64,000 nucleotides of DNA from Pseudonocardia oceani (GCF_019263585.2 NZ_JADQDF010000001.1:2604001-2668000); one strand, 5' to 3'; shown: positions 40,158-48,691, counted from the first letter of the stretch. Program-made: numbers and translations. Notes: a model not told the origin generated them from the sequence alone.

Positions 40158-40192
40158 CGGAATCATTCCTTGGAATTGACGGTGGGATGGGT

Positions 40193-40229
40193 CGGGCCGG
40201 GACACGACGCGTTCTCGTGTCCCGGCCCG
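40193..40229 (-). terminator. Perfect 15-bp hairpin ahead of the translocase gene
   Basis: Arms cgggccgggacacga / tcgtgtcccggcccg close on a 7-nt loop, between the 64-residue gene and the translocase start on the same strand. It may end the upstream operon or attenuate transfer genes. Confidence 0.65.
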
Positions 40230-40245
40230 AGGTATCGCGGTGGAC

Positions 40246-40440
40246 TTATCGATTGTTCTTGCCGTCGAGCATTCCGCGGGCGGAATCGAGCTGGACCATC
40301 AGGAATGCAACGTCCCGTGCGAGGTTGCGGTGGGTGGTGCGGAACCCGCCGGCCCGGAACGGGATGCCGCGGACGGACTTGCGGAGGCGGCGCATCGCGG
40401 CGTCGAGATCGTCGATGGCGCGGTCCACGGTGGCGGCCAT
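40246..40440 (-). CDS. Small AICE protein of unknown function
   Basis: This 64-residue, basic, helical protein begins MAATVDRAIDDLDAAMRRLRKSVRG. The ATG has ggaggt upstream and overlaps the previous gene's stop by one base (tgatg), so it is a real coupled gene. No motif is recognised. Confidence 0.7.
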   Translation of the reverse strand: MAATVDRAIDDLDAAMRRLRKSVRGIPFRAGGFRTTHRNLARDVAFLMVQLDSARGMLDGKNNR

Positions 40441-40754
40441 CAGGACCTCCACTCGCGGGAGAGCAGGTCGGCCTCCCAGCGCTTGGCCGACACCGCGATG
40501 ATCCGCAGGGTGCGGTGGGTCTTCTTCGCCGCGGACTTGATCTCTTCCGGCGTAGCGACCGCCCACGAGCGACCGTTGACCCCGTTGGAGGCGCGGGAGC
40601 GCTGGGCGTCCTGGGCCTTCGCACCGAGCTTCTCGATCTCGGCCAGGGCGTCGCCGACCTGCTGCAGGGACGCCCAGAACTCGGCGAACCTGGCGACCGA
40701 CCTGCGGTTGAGCGGACCCCGTGGTCGCAGGCGGGTCCTGGTGGGGGCGGTCAT
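40440..40754 (-). CDS. Hypothetical AICE protein
   Basis: This 104-residue basic protein has a probable coiled coil (FAEFWASLQQVGDALAEIEKLGAKAQDAQ). It is coupled to genes on both sides with 1-bp spacing or overlap. It has no known domain; the company of rep and tra suggests a role in maintenance or transfer. Confidence 0.65.
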   Translation of the reverse strand: MTAPTRTRLRPRGPLNRRSVARFAEFWASLQQVGDALAEIEKLGAKAQDAQRSRASNGVNGRSWAVATPEEIKSAAKKTHRTLRIIAVSAKRWEADLLSREWRS

Positions 40755-40755
40755 G

Positions 40756-40956
40756 TCAGACGCCCTTCCGGATCGCGGTCTGCGCCAGCCGCAGCCCTTC
40801 GGCGACCCCGGCCCGCCACGCCTGTTCGGTGGCGAGCAGGTCGGCCCCGTCGCGCAGGGTCCAGCGGCGCCGCTCGCGTTCGAGCCGGCGCACCAGTCGG
40901 GCGACTCCCTGGGTCTGGGCCCGGGCGGCAGGTCTCGTCATCGTGTTGGTGGTCAT
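40756..40956 (-). CDS. Small basic AICE protein
   Basis: This 66-residue protein begins MTTNTMTRPAARAQTQG and has an Arg-rich helix (VARLVRRLERERRRW). Its start overlaps the stop of the Cys-rich gene upstream. The function is unknown. Confidence 0.65.
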   Translation of the reverse strand: MTTNTMTRPAARAQTQGVARLVRRLERERRRWTLRDGADLLATEQAWRAGVAEGLRLAQTAIRKGV

Positions 40957-41174
40957 CACGCACTCGCCTTCCACTGCGCCGCAGCGCTGGTCTCGTCCTG
41001 CTCGGTGTCGGTGTCGGGGGTCTCGCGGTTGCCGCCGCAGTCGACGCACACCCCGTCACCGGTGCAGATCTCGCACTCGGTTCCGTCTTGCGCATTCGGG
41101 TAGGAATCGGAGGTCGTGCCGTACCCGTCGCACGGGTCGCACGCTCCCGATCCGCTACAGCCATCACAGATCAT
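40956..41174 (-). CDS. Four-CxxC zinc-finger-like small protein
   Basis: This 72-residue protein has four CxxC motifs (CDGC, CDPC, CEIC, CVDC), each followed by Gly, in the CxxCxGxG style of the DnaJ central domain. It should bind two zinc ions. A gaggtgag site precedes the ATG, which favours it over a longer start at 41213. It has no J-domain, so it may bind nucleic acid or protein on its own. It is the first gene of its run. Confidence 0.75.
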   Translation of the reverse strand: MICDGCSGSGACDPCDGYGTTSDSYPNAQDGTECEICTGDGVCVDCGGNRETPDTDTEQDETSAAAQWKASA

Positions 41175-41336
41175 CGAACTCACCTCGATGAGTTGGTTTC
41201 GTTTCCGGCGCACTGTTGTGGGTCGGATCCAGGCATGGGTGTAGCCACTGTGGAATTCTCAAGAAACAAGCGGATCAGATCCGCGGGCCGGGGATCCGGC
41301 CAGAGACGGGGCGCCGGGTGACGCGGCGCGGTCGGG

Positions 41337-41579
41337 CTATGCGGCGGAGGTCGCCGCGTCGGTGTCCAGCTCGGCAAGCGCGGCCGTGGCGGCCTCGATC
41401 AGCCGGACCAGATCGGGTCGGCGGGTGAACAGGCTGATCCGGGCGGAGTTGGCGCCCTCGACGTGCAGCACCACCCGGCGCTCACCGTGCGGGACCGTCC
41501 AGGTGACCGGGGTCCGCTCGTAGAGGTGCACGCCGATGACGACCGGAGTTTCCGCCGTCCACGCGCCGGGGGTGCTCAC
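41337..41579 (-). CDS. Hypothetical AICE protein
   Basis: This 80-residue acidic protein begins MSTPGAWTAETPVVIGVHLYERTPVTW. The GTG overlaps the previous gene's stop in gtga. It looks like one small beta-rich domain followed by a helix; no family is recognised. Confidence 0.65.
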   Translation of the reverse strand: MSTPGAWTAETPVVIGVHLYERTPVTWTVPHGERRVVLHVEGANSARISLFTRRPDLVRLIEAATAALAELDTDAATSAA

Positions 41580-41956
41580 TTCTCGCCCCGCGGCGCCGGG
41601 GCCGAACCGGCCGGGGCCAGACCCATCGCCTTGAACGAGATGCCGGAGATGGAGCGACCGTCCGGGCTGTCGATCTGGTAGGCGTTGATCCGCGGGTTGA
41701 TCAGCGCTACCCGGGCGTCCTCGGGGAAGTCCTGCCCCGGGTCGGTCTCCAGGGTCACCTTGATCTCCTCGCCCTTCTGGCTGCGCTGCCCCGGCTGGGT
41801 GCGCAGCTTCGCGAACAGCGACACCACGAACTGGGTCACCCCGTCGCGGTTGGTCACCATCACGAGCCCGCCGTTGCCGTCGTCACGCATCTTCGGCGCG
41901 GGCGGCTCGACCACCGTGAGCTTGTAGCTGTCCAGCAGAACCGGGATGTCTCGCAT
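41576..41956 (-). CDS. SCO3933-family-like regulatory protein
   Basis: This 126-residue protein begins MRDIPVLLDSYKLTVVEPPAPKM, a start seen in a protein family common in streptomycete AICEs that carries the name SCO3933. A strong gaggaggc site precedes the ATG. It is the first gene of the leftward operon and is divergent from the XRE regulator. The assignment rests on remembered family likeness. Confidence 0.6.
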   Translation of the reverse strand: MRDIPVLLDSYKLTVVEPPAPKMRDDGNGGLVMVTNRDGVTQFVVSLFAKLRTQPGQRSQKGEEIKVTLETDPGQDFPEDARVALINPRINAYQIDSPDGRSISGISFKAMGLAPAGSAPAPRGEK

Positions 41957-42103
41957 CGCTGCCTCCTCGGCGTGGGGGCCGGTGGGTTTCGGCCCGTCGA
42001 GGACAACTCTCCGCAAAATCGCCGGACGGCTGCACCGCATACCTGGACAACTCAGGACGTCTCAACGACGATCGAAGTCGTCCCTACTTGTACGGAGGTC
42101 CGG
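41957..42103. promoter_or_regulatory. Divergent promoter region with repeated ggacaactc motif
   Basis: The motif ggacaactc occurs at 42001-42009 and 42045-42053, the second inside cctggacaactcagg. A short palindrome gacgatcgaagtcgtc follows at 42067-42082. These are candidate operators through which the XRE regulator could control both directions; none is proven. Confidence 0.45.
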
Positions 42104-42850
42104 GTGGCGAACGAGCGACTGCGCGACGCGATCCTGGCCGCGGGGCTCACCTACGAACAGATCGCCGAGAAGGCCGACGTGGACCCCAAGACCGTCGAGC
42201 GCTGGACCCTGCAGACGGCCCGCAAGCCCTACGCCCGGCACCGCCGCACCATCGCGGCTCTGCTCGACCAGCCGGAGTCCTGGCTGTGGCCCTCAGCCGT
42301 CCCTCCGGAGCGCCAGGCCAGCATCGCCACCTCCGAGATCGTCACGGCCTACCCGCACCGCAACGCCATCCCGTCCGACCTGTGGGACCGCCTGCTGCAC
42401 GCCGCTGCCGACCGAATCGACATCCTCGTCCACTCCGGACTGTTCCTTGTCGAGCGCCCCGACTTCATCCGCACCACCGCCGAGAAGGCCGCCGCCGGCG
42501 TCACCATCCGCATCGCGTTCGGAGACCCCGACTCCGACGCCGTCACCCTGCGCAGTGCGGAGGAGAAGCTGGGCGAGGGCGTCCTGGCCATGCGGATCAA
42601 GTACGGCCTGGCCTCCTACACTCCGCTCGTCGACACCCCCGGTGTCGAGTTCCGCTACCACGGGACCACGCTCTACAACTCGATCTTCCGGTTCGACGAC
42701 GAGATGATCGTGAACAACCACGTCTACGGCGTCCCCGGAGCACACGCCCCCAGCCTGCACCTGCGCAAGCTCGGAGCCGGTGACCTGTTCAGCACCTACG
42801 CCAAGAGCTTCACCGACGTGTGGGCCCTGTCGAAGCCGGCCGCATGGTGA
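42104..42850 (+). CDS. XRE-family regulator with DUF5919-like C terminus
   Basis: This 248-residue protein has an N-terminal helix-turn-helix (LRDAILAAGLTYEQIAEKADVDPKTVERW). A C-terminal domain (DRIDILVHSGLFLVERPDF to the end) resembles the DUF5919 / phospholipase-D-like sensor region found in AICE regulators. ggaggt precedes the GTG. It occupies the place of pra-type activators and is divergent from the leftward operon. It probably switches replication and transfer. Confidence 0.82.
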   Translation: MANERLRDAILAAGLTYEQIAEKADVDPKTVERWTLQTARKPYARHRRTIAALLDQPESWLWPSAVPPERQASIATSEIVTAYPHRNAIPSDLWDRLLHAAADRIDILVHSGLFLVERPDFIRTTAEKAAAGVTIRIAFGDPDSDAVTLRSAEEKLGEGVLAMRIKYGLASYTPLVDTPGVEFRYHGTTLYNSIFRFDDEMIVNNHVYGVPGAHAPSLHLRKLGAGDLFSTYAKSFTDVWALSKPAAW

Positions 42851-42862
42851 TCTGATCGGCGC

Positions 42863-43333
42863 ATGGCGCGCATCGACCACTACCAGGACCCCGACGCCCC
42901 GAAGGCGACCAGCATCGTCATCGCCGCGAGCGCGTTCGTCGTCGACGACGCCGAGCGCCTGCTGATGATCCGGCGCACCGACAGCGGCAAGTACGCACTC
43001 CCCGGCGGACGCCACGAGGTCGGCGAGACCATGACCCAGACCGCCATCCGCGAGACCGAGGAAGAGACCGGCGTGACCATCGAGGTCACCGGTTTGATCG
43101 GCATCTACTCCAATCCCGACCACGTCATCGAGTTCAGCGACGGCGAGGTCCGCCAGGAGTTCTCGATCTGCTTCCGCGGCCAGGCCGTGTCTGGTGAACC
43201 ACGACCGAGCGACGAGACCACCGAATCCCTCTGGGTCGAGCGCGCTCAGGTCGCCGGACTCGACGTCCACCCGTCCATCCGGCTCCGCATCGAGCACGGC
43301 TACTCGCCGACCGGCGAGCCGTACTACACCTGA
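42863..43333 (+). CDS. Nudix hydrolase
   Basis: This 156-residue protein has a complete Nudix box, GGRHEVGETMTQTAIRETEEETGV, with the metal-binding REtEEE core. It follows the regulator by 12 bp. A Nudix gene in this place is a regular AICE companion. The substrate is unknown; a nucleotide-derived signal or damaged nucleotide is plausible. Confidence 0.92.
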   Translation: MARIDHYQDPDAPKATSIVIAASAFVVDDAERLLMIRRTDSGKYALPGGRHEVGETMTQTAIRETEEETGVTIEVTGLIGIYSNPDHVIEFSDGEVRQEFSICFRGQAVSGEPRPSDETTESLWVERAQVAGLDVHPSIRLRIEHGYSPTGEPYYT

Positions 43334-43884
43334 TCGGCGATCCCCACGCTGTCGATCCACTCCGACGCCCGCGCCATCGCCGCCCGCCGCTCCGCCATCC
43401 CCGCGTCAAGGGCACGGATCACGTAGTGATCGGGGACGTAACGGGCCCGGACGTCATCCATCCGCGCTTCGAAGTCCATGCACTGCCCGTCCGGGCCAAT
43501 CGTCATGTCCACGAACCACAGCAGATCCCGCGTCAGGGTCCGCTCGTCGACGAAGCCGGCCATCTCCTCGTCGAGGTCCAGGGCAGACGCCTCCGCCGCC
43601 GCAGACGAGTGCAGCGCAACGAGGTCCACGACCCGGGCCGGGACGTCCACGGTCTGCAGGTAATGCGCGCCGTCGAGCGGGTGGAACCCGGTCACCGCCA
43701 GCGGCGGGGCGTAGCCGACATCATGCAGCCACGCCGTCGCGTGCAGGATCTCGCCGTCCCTGCCGAGGTGCGACACCAGCCGGCCAGCTCGACCGGCCAC
43801 GCTCTGCACATGCGCCCACCGACGCGGCAACGAGTCCTTGAGGAACTGCTCGGCCGTCGACTCGGCCCACTCCACTAGCTGCAC
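43324..43884 (-). CDS. HD-domain phosphohydrolase-like protein
   Basis: This 186-residue protein has the HD pattern: RRWAHVQSVAGRAGRL, ATAWLHDVGYAPPL, then HPLDGAHYL and LVALHSSAAAE. It is convergent with the Nudix gene and overlaps its last 10 bp. The GTG at 43884 fits the family start (VQLVEWAESTA); a GTG at 43917 is also possible. Its substrate is unknown. It pairs with Nudix in many AICEs. Confidence 0.82.
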   Translation of the reverse strand: MQLVEWAESTAEQFLKDSLPRRWAHVQSVAGRAGRLVSHLGRDGEILHATAWLHDVGYAPPLAVTGFHPLDGAHYLQTVDVPARVVDLVALHSSAAAEASALDLDEEMAGFVDERTLTRDLLWFVDMTIGPDGQCMDFEARMDDVRARYVPDHYVIRALDAGMAERRAAMARASEWIDSVGIADQV

Positions 43885-44022
43885 CGTGCGAGCGTACGGA
43901 CGCCGAAGCCCAGTCACCGCCTACCGCAGCAACGCCCATACCGACACGCCTATCAACGCAGCTCAGGCGGCATCAGATGCTGCGAAAGGCTGCTGTGTCC
44001 AGACTTTCCATCCCTGTTCAAG

Positions 44023-44126
44023 GCGCCGCCCTAACGGGCGGCGCGCGGCGCTGTGTCCGATGCAGCCGCAAGCGCTCGCGCGGGGCGTGCGGCCTCCGGC
44101 CGGTCCCCGCGCGGCGCACGGCTGCA
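44023..44126. other. Highly structured non-coding region (nested inverted repeats)
   Basis: Two structures stand side by side. A 9-bp palindromic hairpin (44023-44031 / 44036-44044, loop taac) is followed by a nested stem: tgcagccg / cggctgca outside (44061-44068 / 44119-44126), cgcgcgggg / ccccgcgcg inside (44077-44085 / 44105-44113), and cggcc / ggccg at the tip. It marks the border between AICE core and cargo. It may be a single-strand origin, transfer site or terminator. Confidence 0.55.
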
Positions 44127-44157
44127 GACGCCGCCGCCAGGTATCGCGTCAGAAATC

Positions 44158-45660
44158 CTACGGGCGACGCGATCTAACGGCGCGACGGTAGTCGTCTGTT
44201 CTTACGGCGAATACCCACACGAAACGGATGATGTGCGGCGGACCGGAATCGACACGCTGGCCGAGCACGTACACAACAAGCGGCTTCTCCTGAGGCGCAC
44301 TGATGATCGGCACCTCCTCGCCTTCAGGAATCTCCGCAATCACACTCGGAAAGAACTCGCCCTGAAACCCGCAGAGCCCAATCGCCACCCCGTAGCGGTC
44401 AACAAGCCTTATGAAAGCCTTGAGCGGATCGATTTTAATCTCGCCCAGCTCTGCCTCGCTACCAAATAGCTTAAATGCACTCGATATTGAAGCCGTATCA
44501 CCGCCAATTTGCGATGCGACTATGAGCGTGACATACGATGCCCGAGTTGCCGCGACCAACCGAGTTGCGAGGAGTACTCGAACGTCGCCGAACGCATAGG
44601 TTGACAGAAAGTCGGGGTCACGGAGAACCTCGGCGGCGCGGTCACGCCTGACACCTTCGGGGAACTCGTTGTCGGTGAAAATCGGTTCGACGAACACTGC
44701 GGTAGAAGGAGCGTCGGCCACTACAGTCACATCGCTTAGACTTCCTACTGACAGCATCTTGCGGAAGGGGTAGGCGACAGTCAGAAGTATCGTCGTCCCG
44801 ATGCGTAGCTTCTCTGGGTCTACCGGAAGTTCCCCGCGCGGATATTTGTGGCTAAGGACGACACATTGACGCCTCGCCGCGTAATGGACGTAGAAGTCTT
44901 CACGATTGTCATGGAAGGAAGCATCGTCCCACATAACGAGTACGTGCGACACGCTGCGCGATTGCTGTGCTCCAAGTTCGCGCATCGCTTCATCTACGAA
45001 CGGTTGAATGTCCGGTGGAGTTCCATCCACCATCGGCGTAGGTGACGACCGCCGAAGGTGAAGAAACAGTACGCCCGGCCCATCCGGCGACGACTTCTTT
45101 AACTGCCTATTCGCCTTCTTGATTACATCCCTAGCACGTCTGGGGTTGTCGTCGGTACTGATTCTCTTCACTTCCGCCCAAAACTGTACGGGCGCGTCAA
45201 CAATGATGTCGGCCAGTCCGGCTTCTTCAAGCATATTCGCATTGAACCCCGCTCGCCGCAGCCAGCCCCAAAATGTCAGCTCAGCCACCACGTCATCGAA
45301 CTTCGAAGCTTCTCGTGCAGCCCGTGCAACGTACTGCCGGGCTTTAGGGTCCTCAATCTGCTCTAGAACCGTTGCCATCCGACCAGGAGCTGCCCACGTG
45401 AGTTGGTCGAGCAGTAGCGTGATGATCGATGCAACACTCTCCGATTCATCCTCAAATGGAAACCGTCTGTTGCGAATATACTCGGAAATGTGGTCATAGA
45501 GCTGGACGGCTGGATGCGGCCTCCTGCCTTGACGAAGCAGAGCTAGTCCCGGATCTTCAAGAACTTCCTCAAGACATGCCAACAGGTCGGTCATCTGCCG
45601 GACAAATTCTGAGCGATCTTCGTCGTTATCGCTAAGATCAACTATCGGCTGAGGAGGCAT
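44158..45660 (-). CDS. Large protein with PD-(D/E)XK-like motif, function unknown
   Basis: This 500-residue protein of clearly lower GC than its neighbours has no family I can name. Around residue 140 it reads AELTFWGWLRRAGFNANMLE, then LADIIVDAPVQFWAEVKRIST. That gives a helix Glu, an Asp on the first strand and ExK on the second, the order of PD-(D/E)XK nucleases such as Mrr. The N-terminal 110 residues and C-terminal 270 residues are unassigned. Position at the start of restriction-rich cargo makes a defence role likely but unproven. Confidence 0.6.
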   Translation of the reverse strand: MPPQPIVDLSDNDEDRSEFVRQMTDLLACLEEVLEDPGLALLRQGRRPHPAVQLYDHISEYIRNRRFPFEDESESVASIITLLLDQLTWAAPGRMATVLEQIEDPKARQYVARAAREASKFDDVVAELTFWGWLRRAGFNANMLEEAGLADIIVDAPVQFWAEVKRISTDDNPRRARDVIKKANRQLKKSSPDGPGVLFLHLRRSSPTPMVDGTPPDIQPFVDEAMRELGAQQSRSVSHVLVMWDDASFHDNREDFYVHYAARRQCVVLSHKYPRGELPVDPEKLRIGTTILLTVAYPFRKMLSVGSLSDVTVVADAPSTAVFVEPIFTDNEFPEGVRRDRAAEVLRDPDFLSTYAFGDVRVLLATRLVAATRASYVTLIVASQIGGDTASISSAFKLFGSEAELGEIKIDPLKAFIRLVDRYGVAIGLCGFQGEFFPSVIAEIPEGEEVPIISAPQEKPLVVYVLGQRVDSGPPHIIRFVWVFAVRTDDYRRAVRSRRP

Positions 45661-45759
45661 CTCGTATCCACCGCACCATTCGTTGCGTCACTCAAATTGT
45701 GTCATCATGACAAGAGGTCAGGCACTTTGGTTGGCATCGTAGGGGGCAAGGCAGGCGTG

Positions 45760-45794
45760 CCCTCGCCGGGCGGCAAGTCTCCGGGATGGCCGGG
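45760..45794. repeat. Copy 1 of a three-copy cargo repeat
   Basis: ccctcgccgggcggcaag followed by tctccgggatggccgg. Near copies lie at 53644 and 59461, so the sequence recurs across the cargo in intergenic positions. Confidence 0.75.
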
Positions 45795-45938
45795 TGTGGC
45801 ATCCCGTCGACCTCCCCGAGGGGCTACCACACGACGTCCCGGGGGCAGAGCTGCATGACGTCCCACCGGCGGTTGCGTCGAGGGCTGCCCCCGGGCCGCC
45901 GCGCGGTCGGACGTTGCCAGGTCGACGGGATGCCACAC
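45794..45938. repeat. 145-bp nested inverted repeat in a gene-free stretch
   Basis: Perfect 20-bp outer arms (gtgtggcatcccgtcgacct and its complement at 45919-45938) enclose perfect 11-bp inner arms (cccgggggcag at 45838-45848 and complement at 45885-45895). The rest of 45661-46212 has no supported gene. It could be a structured RNA, a MITE-like insertion or a recombination site. Confidence 0.75.
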
Positions 45939-46212
45939 GAGTTCCGGCGTGGTTGGGCGGAGCAAACCCGGAGCACGCGGCTGGGAGCGCCCGTCACGTC
46001 CCGAGACGCGCCGGCACGAACGCTCAGCTCAAAGGGCGCACGACGGTACGGCCTTTCAGCACCCGAGTCTCTGCGGCCGCCTTGACACGGAAGTGCTCAT
46101 GCACTCGCCGCCACGGGCCTTCGGGATGCCCGACTGCGGCGCAACGGTACATCGGCCTGAACCTGATTCACCTGTCTGCGGACGGAGTAATGTCTCCGAC
46201 ACTATGGGAAGC

Positions 46213-47433
46213 TCAGCGGAGCCACGCAGCAAGACCGTTCGCTAGCTTCGAATAGAATTTTTCGTCGGGTACTGCGCCGGGGTTCTTTCCGGCGTCGTAG
46301 AACGACACATTTCTGAAGGTGGCCGACCTCGATGCGTTGAGATTCTTAAAGAATTCGAGCTTGCCCCGGCCAAATCCGACGAACATCCAAAATACCCCAA
46401 GGGCGGCGGTGTTCTGGAGCAGGGATCGAATCTCGGCTTTATCGCTTGGCTCATCGCTTACCTGCACGAGGACGATCGCGGGATCGCGTGCGCCGGATGA
46501 CTGGTAGTGGCTTGCGGCGAGGCGCATGGCCTCGACAGTATGCCCCCATCCCCAATCAACCTGCGTGTGTAGTTGACCGATGCGGCCGCGGTAGTTGTCC
46601 AGGTCCATATCCTCGAGAAACGGCTCCCGGCTTCCGGAAAAGATGACTGGTACGGTTCCGTCATCATCCAAGTTCGCGGACACGGCAAGGATGCGTTCGG
46701 CGAACGCTTGGATAGCGAACGAATCGTACAGTTCTTCCATGCCGTAGTCGTGCGCGAGAACGAGGTAGATGGCGGCCCGCCGCCCCGTCACACCGGCATC
46801 CGATAGTGCTTGCCCCGCCTGCCTCGCTGCTCCAAGAAGGGCGGGAGCGCGATTCTCAACTTTCGACAGATTTACAAGCTGGTTGCTGCTCGGCTGGGTT
46901 GAATTGGCGCTGCTGACAGCGGACGGGTCTCGCTCATCGTCGGCGTCGACGTCGACGCCGTAGTCCGTCGCAAGCCCTCCAAGGCCGGATGCATAGCCCT
47001 GGCCGACTGCCCGCACTTTCCACCCCTCGTCTCGCCGGTACAACTCAGCAAGGACGACGACGGTCTCCCGAGAAACAAAGTCGGGCGGACGAAATTCGAT
47101 TGACTCTGAGTTCCGGTGATTCACCGTCAGTGCGGGGGCAGTCGTAAACACCGTGTCGGGATGCGTAGGGTCAGCACTCACAACGACAACCACTGAGGCG
47201 ACATCGCGAGGAATCTTGCTCAACTGCACCGAAACAGTCTTTCCTGAAATGGACACCCCGTCTTTGGAGGGGTTATTATAAAACACCAGATCATCATCAG
47301 TGCGTACTTTTTGGTCGCTGCCCAGCAGTAGGGCCGAGACATCAGATTCGGTGCCTCGTGCATCAACTACCAGTTCCACGCTCGTGCCAGCGAGCGCCGC
47401 ATTGGCGCCTTTGGTGAGAGAGGCAGTCGCCAC
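46213..47433 (-). CDS. TerD-vWA fusion protein (TerF-like)
   Basis: This 406-residue protein has an N-terminal TerD domain (ASLTKGANAALAG, then RTDDDLVFYNNPSKDG and IEFRPP) up to about residue 165, a linker, and a von Willebrand A-like domain from about 225 (RAAIYLVLAHDYGMEELY). The metal site motif DxSxS of vWA is missing, replaced by AHDYG. TerD domains bind calcium and occur in stress and anti-phage clusters. No other ter genes are nearby. GC is lower than the host's. The GTG start gives the usual MATASLTKGAN. Confidence 0.82.
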   Translation of the reverse strand: MATASLTKGANAALAGTSVELVVDARGTESDVSALLLGSDQKVRTDDDLVFYNNPSKDGVSISGKTVSVQLSKIPRDVASVVVVVSADPTHPDTVFTTAPALTVNHRNSESIEFRPPDFVSRETVVVLAELYRRDEGWKVRAVGQGYASGLGGLATDYGVDVDADDERDPSAVSSANSTQPSSNQLVNLSKVENRAPALLGAARQAGQALSDAGVTGRRAAIYLVLAHDYGMEELYDSFAIQAFAERILAVSANLDDDGTVPVIFSGSREPFLEDMDLDNYRGRIGQLHTQVDWGWGHTVEAMRLAASHYQSSGARDPAIVLVQVSDEPSDKAEIRSLLQNTAALGVFWMFVGFGRGKLEFFKNLNASRSATFRNVSFYDAGKNPGAVPDEKFYSKLANGLAAWLR

Positions 47434-47875
47434 AAGTCGTCCAATCCCCGGAACGGTGAAGTCGGCTCATTATCATCTATGCGGTGGTCATCGTACCGTG
47501 GGCAGATAGGTACGGCCGCGTCCCAGGAGGCATCGCAGGATTCGCCGCTCGGGCGTGCTCGAGGTACTTCGAGGGCCGCCTCGCACCCTCCGTGGGCGGG
47601 TTCTGCCAGGCCGAAGGAAGAACCATCGTGTCAAACCCGCAAACCGACCGGGTCGGCCGAGCCACGGGTCCCGTCGAGGCAGCAGCCCGAACGTCGGACG
47701 CGCGTTCACACCGAAGAGCTCACCGCTGCCGAAGCCAGCTCCTGTCAAGTCAAGTGCGCGCTCCGCGCGCCGCCGGTCCCGGGCCCGCCTTGCCGCTCCG
47801 CTCACGGCGAGCCCGGCCGGCGCTCACTCTGCGACGCCCCTGAGATAGTGACCACCTGGACGTGAGGAGCACAGC
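47434..47875. other. Gene-free stretch between divergent genes
   Basis: No coding frame looks real. It must hold the promoters of the TerD-vWA gene and the membrane protein gene; GC jumps back to host-like values from about 47500. Confidence 0.5.
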
Positions 47876-48649
47876 ATGGATATTTTGGACGTCTTGGTCG
47901 GTGGAGGCTTTGGGCTCATCCTCAGCGTCCTGGTTCAGAGCTACTTCCGCCCAGTAAGCGCGGCGATCGAATCGCGCAGTCGCCGTCGATGGTCCAGTCC
48001 GGTACTCATTCACGTTGAGAGAGATCCTGCCATCATCTGGCATGACGCGCCCGACTGGGTCGGGTTCCAGGTCTACGTCGACGATCCAACCCGATTCGCG
48101 GGCCCTACCCCTAGTGAACGGACCAAATGGCTGCGATGGATGAAGGCGCGAAATGCAGTCGACGCCTACACTACCCCGTTGCAGGTCACCATACAGGCAC
48201 GAACGGAAGCTGCCGTCGTGATCGAAGGGCTGCTGTTAAAGCGACACCGATCGGTGCCATTATCGTCAGGCGCAATCTTAGTTCGAGCGCCAGCTGGCGG
48301 TGCCGATCTTGAGCCACGCCGGTTCGAAGTTCACCTCGACCGGGAACTTGTCGACGTCGACTGGCTACTTTCCACGGGTAATCCAGGGCGGCCACCGAGC
48401 CTCGTGCTCGCAGCCGGAGACATTGAGCGATTCCATATTTGGGCGACCACATCGCACGACAGCGAAGACGCTGTACGGCACGAGTGGACCGTTGAACTCC
48501 TTTTACTGGTCGAGGGCAAACGGCAAACCGAAGTAATCGACGACGATGGTAAGCCATTCGTGACCGTAACGCCAGGAAACCTGTCAAGCCATTTCAATAC
48601 CCCGGGATCTGACGATTGGGACGGCAACCCACCCTCAGCCGCATCGTAG
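47876..48649 (+). CDS. Membrane-anchored protein of unknown function
   Basis: This 257-residue protein has one N-terminal membrane segment (LDVLVGGGFGLILSVLVQSYF), a basic stop-transfer (RSRRRW) and a soluble, beta-rich remainder. gaggag precedes the ATG. It has lower GC than the chromosome. It faces away from the TerD-vWA gene. Whether it is an effector or a sensor of a defence module is open. Confidence 0.65.
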   Translation: MDILDVLVGGGFGLILSVLVQSYFRPVSAAIESRSRRRWSSPVLIHVERDPAIIWHDAPDWVGFQVYVDDPTRFAGPTPSERTKWLRWMKARNAVDAYTTPLQVTIQARTEAAVVIEGLLLKRHRSVPLSSGAILVRAPAGGADLEPRRFEVHLDRELVDVDWLLSTGNPGRPPSLVLAAGDIERFHIWATTSHDSEDAVRHEWTVELLLLVEGKRQTEVIDDDGKPFVTVTPGNLSSHFNTPGSDDWDGNPPSAAS

Positions 48650-48691
48650 TGCGAAGACATGCCCCTCTCTCCGAATCGTCCACGTCGCGCC

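Noticed and set aside
44023-44126. CRISPR-like or tandem repeat array
   Set aside because: The structure is made of inverted repeats with no regular spacers; no CRISPR array or cas gene occurs in the window.
46213-47433. Tellurite resistance operon
   Set aside because: A single TerD-vWA gene without terB, terC, terZ or related genes cannot support that reading.
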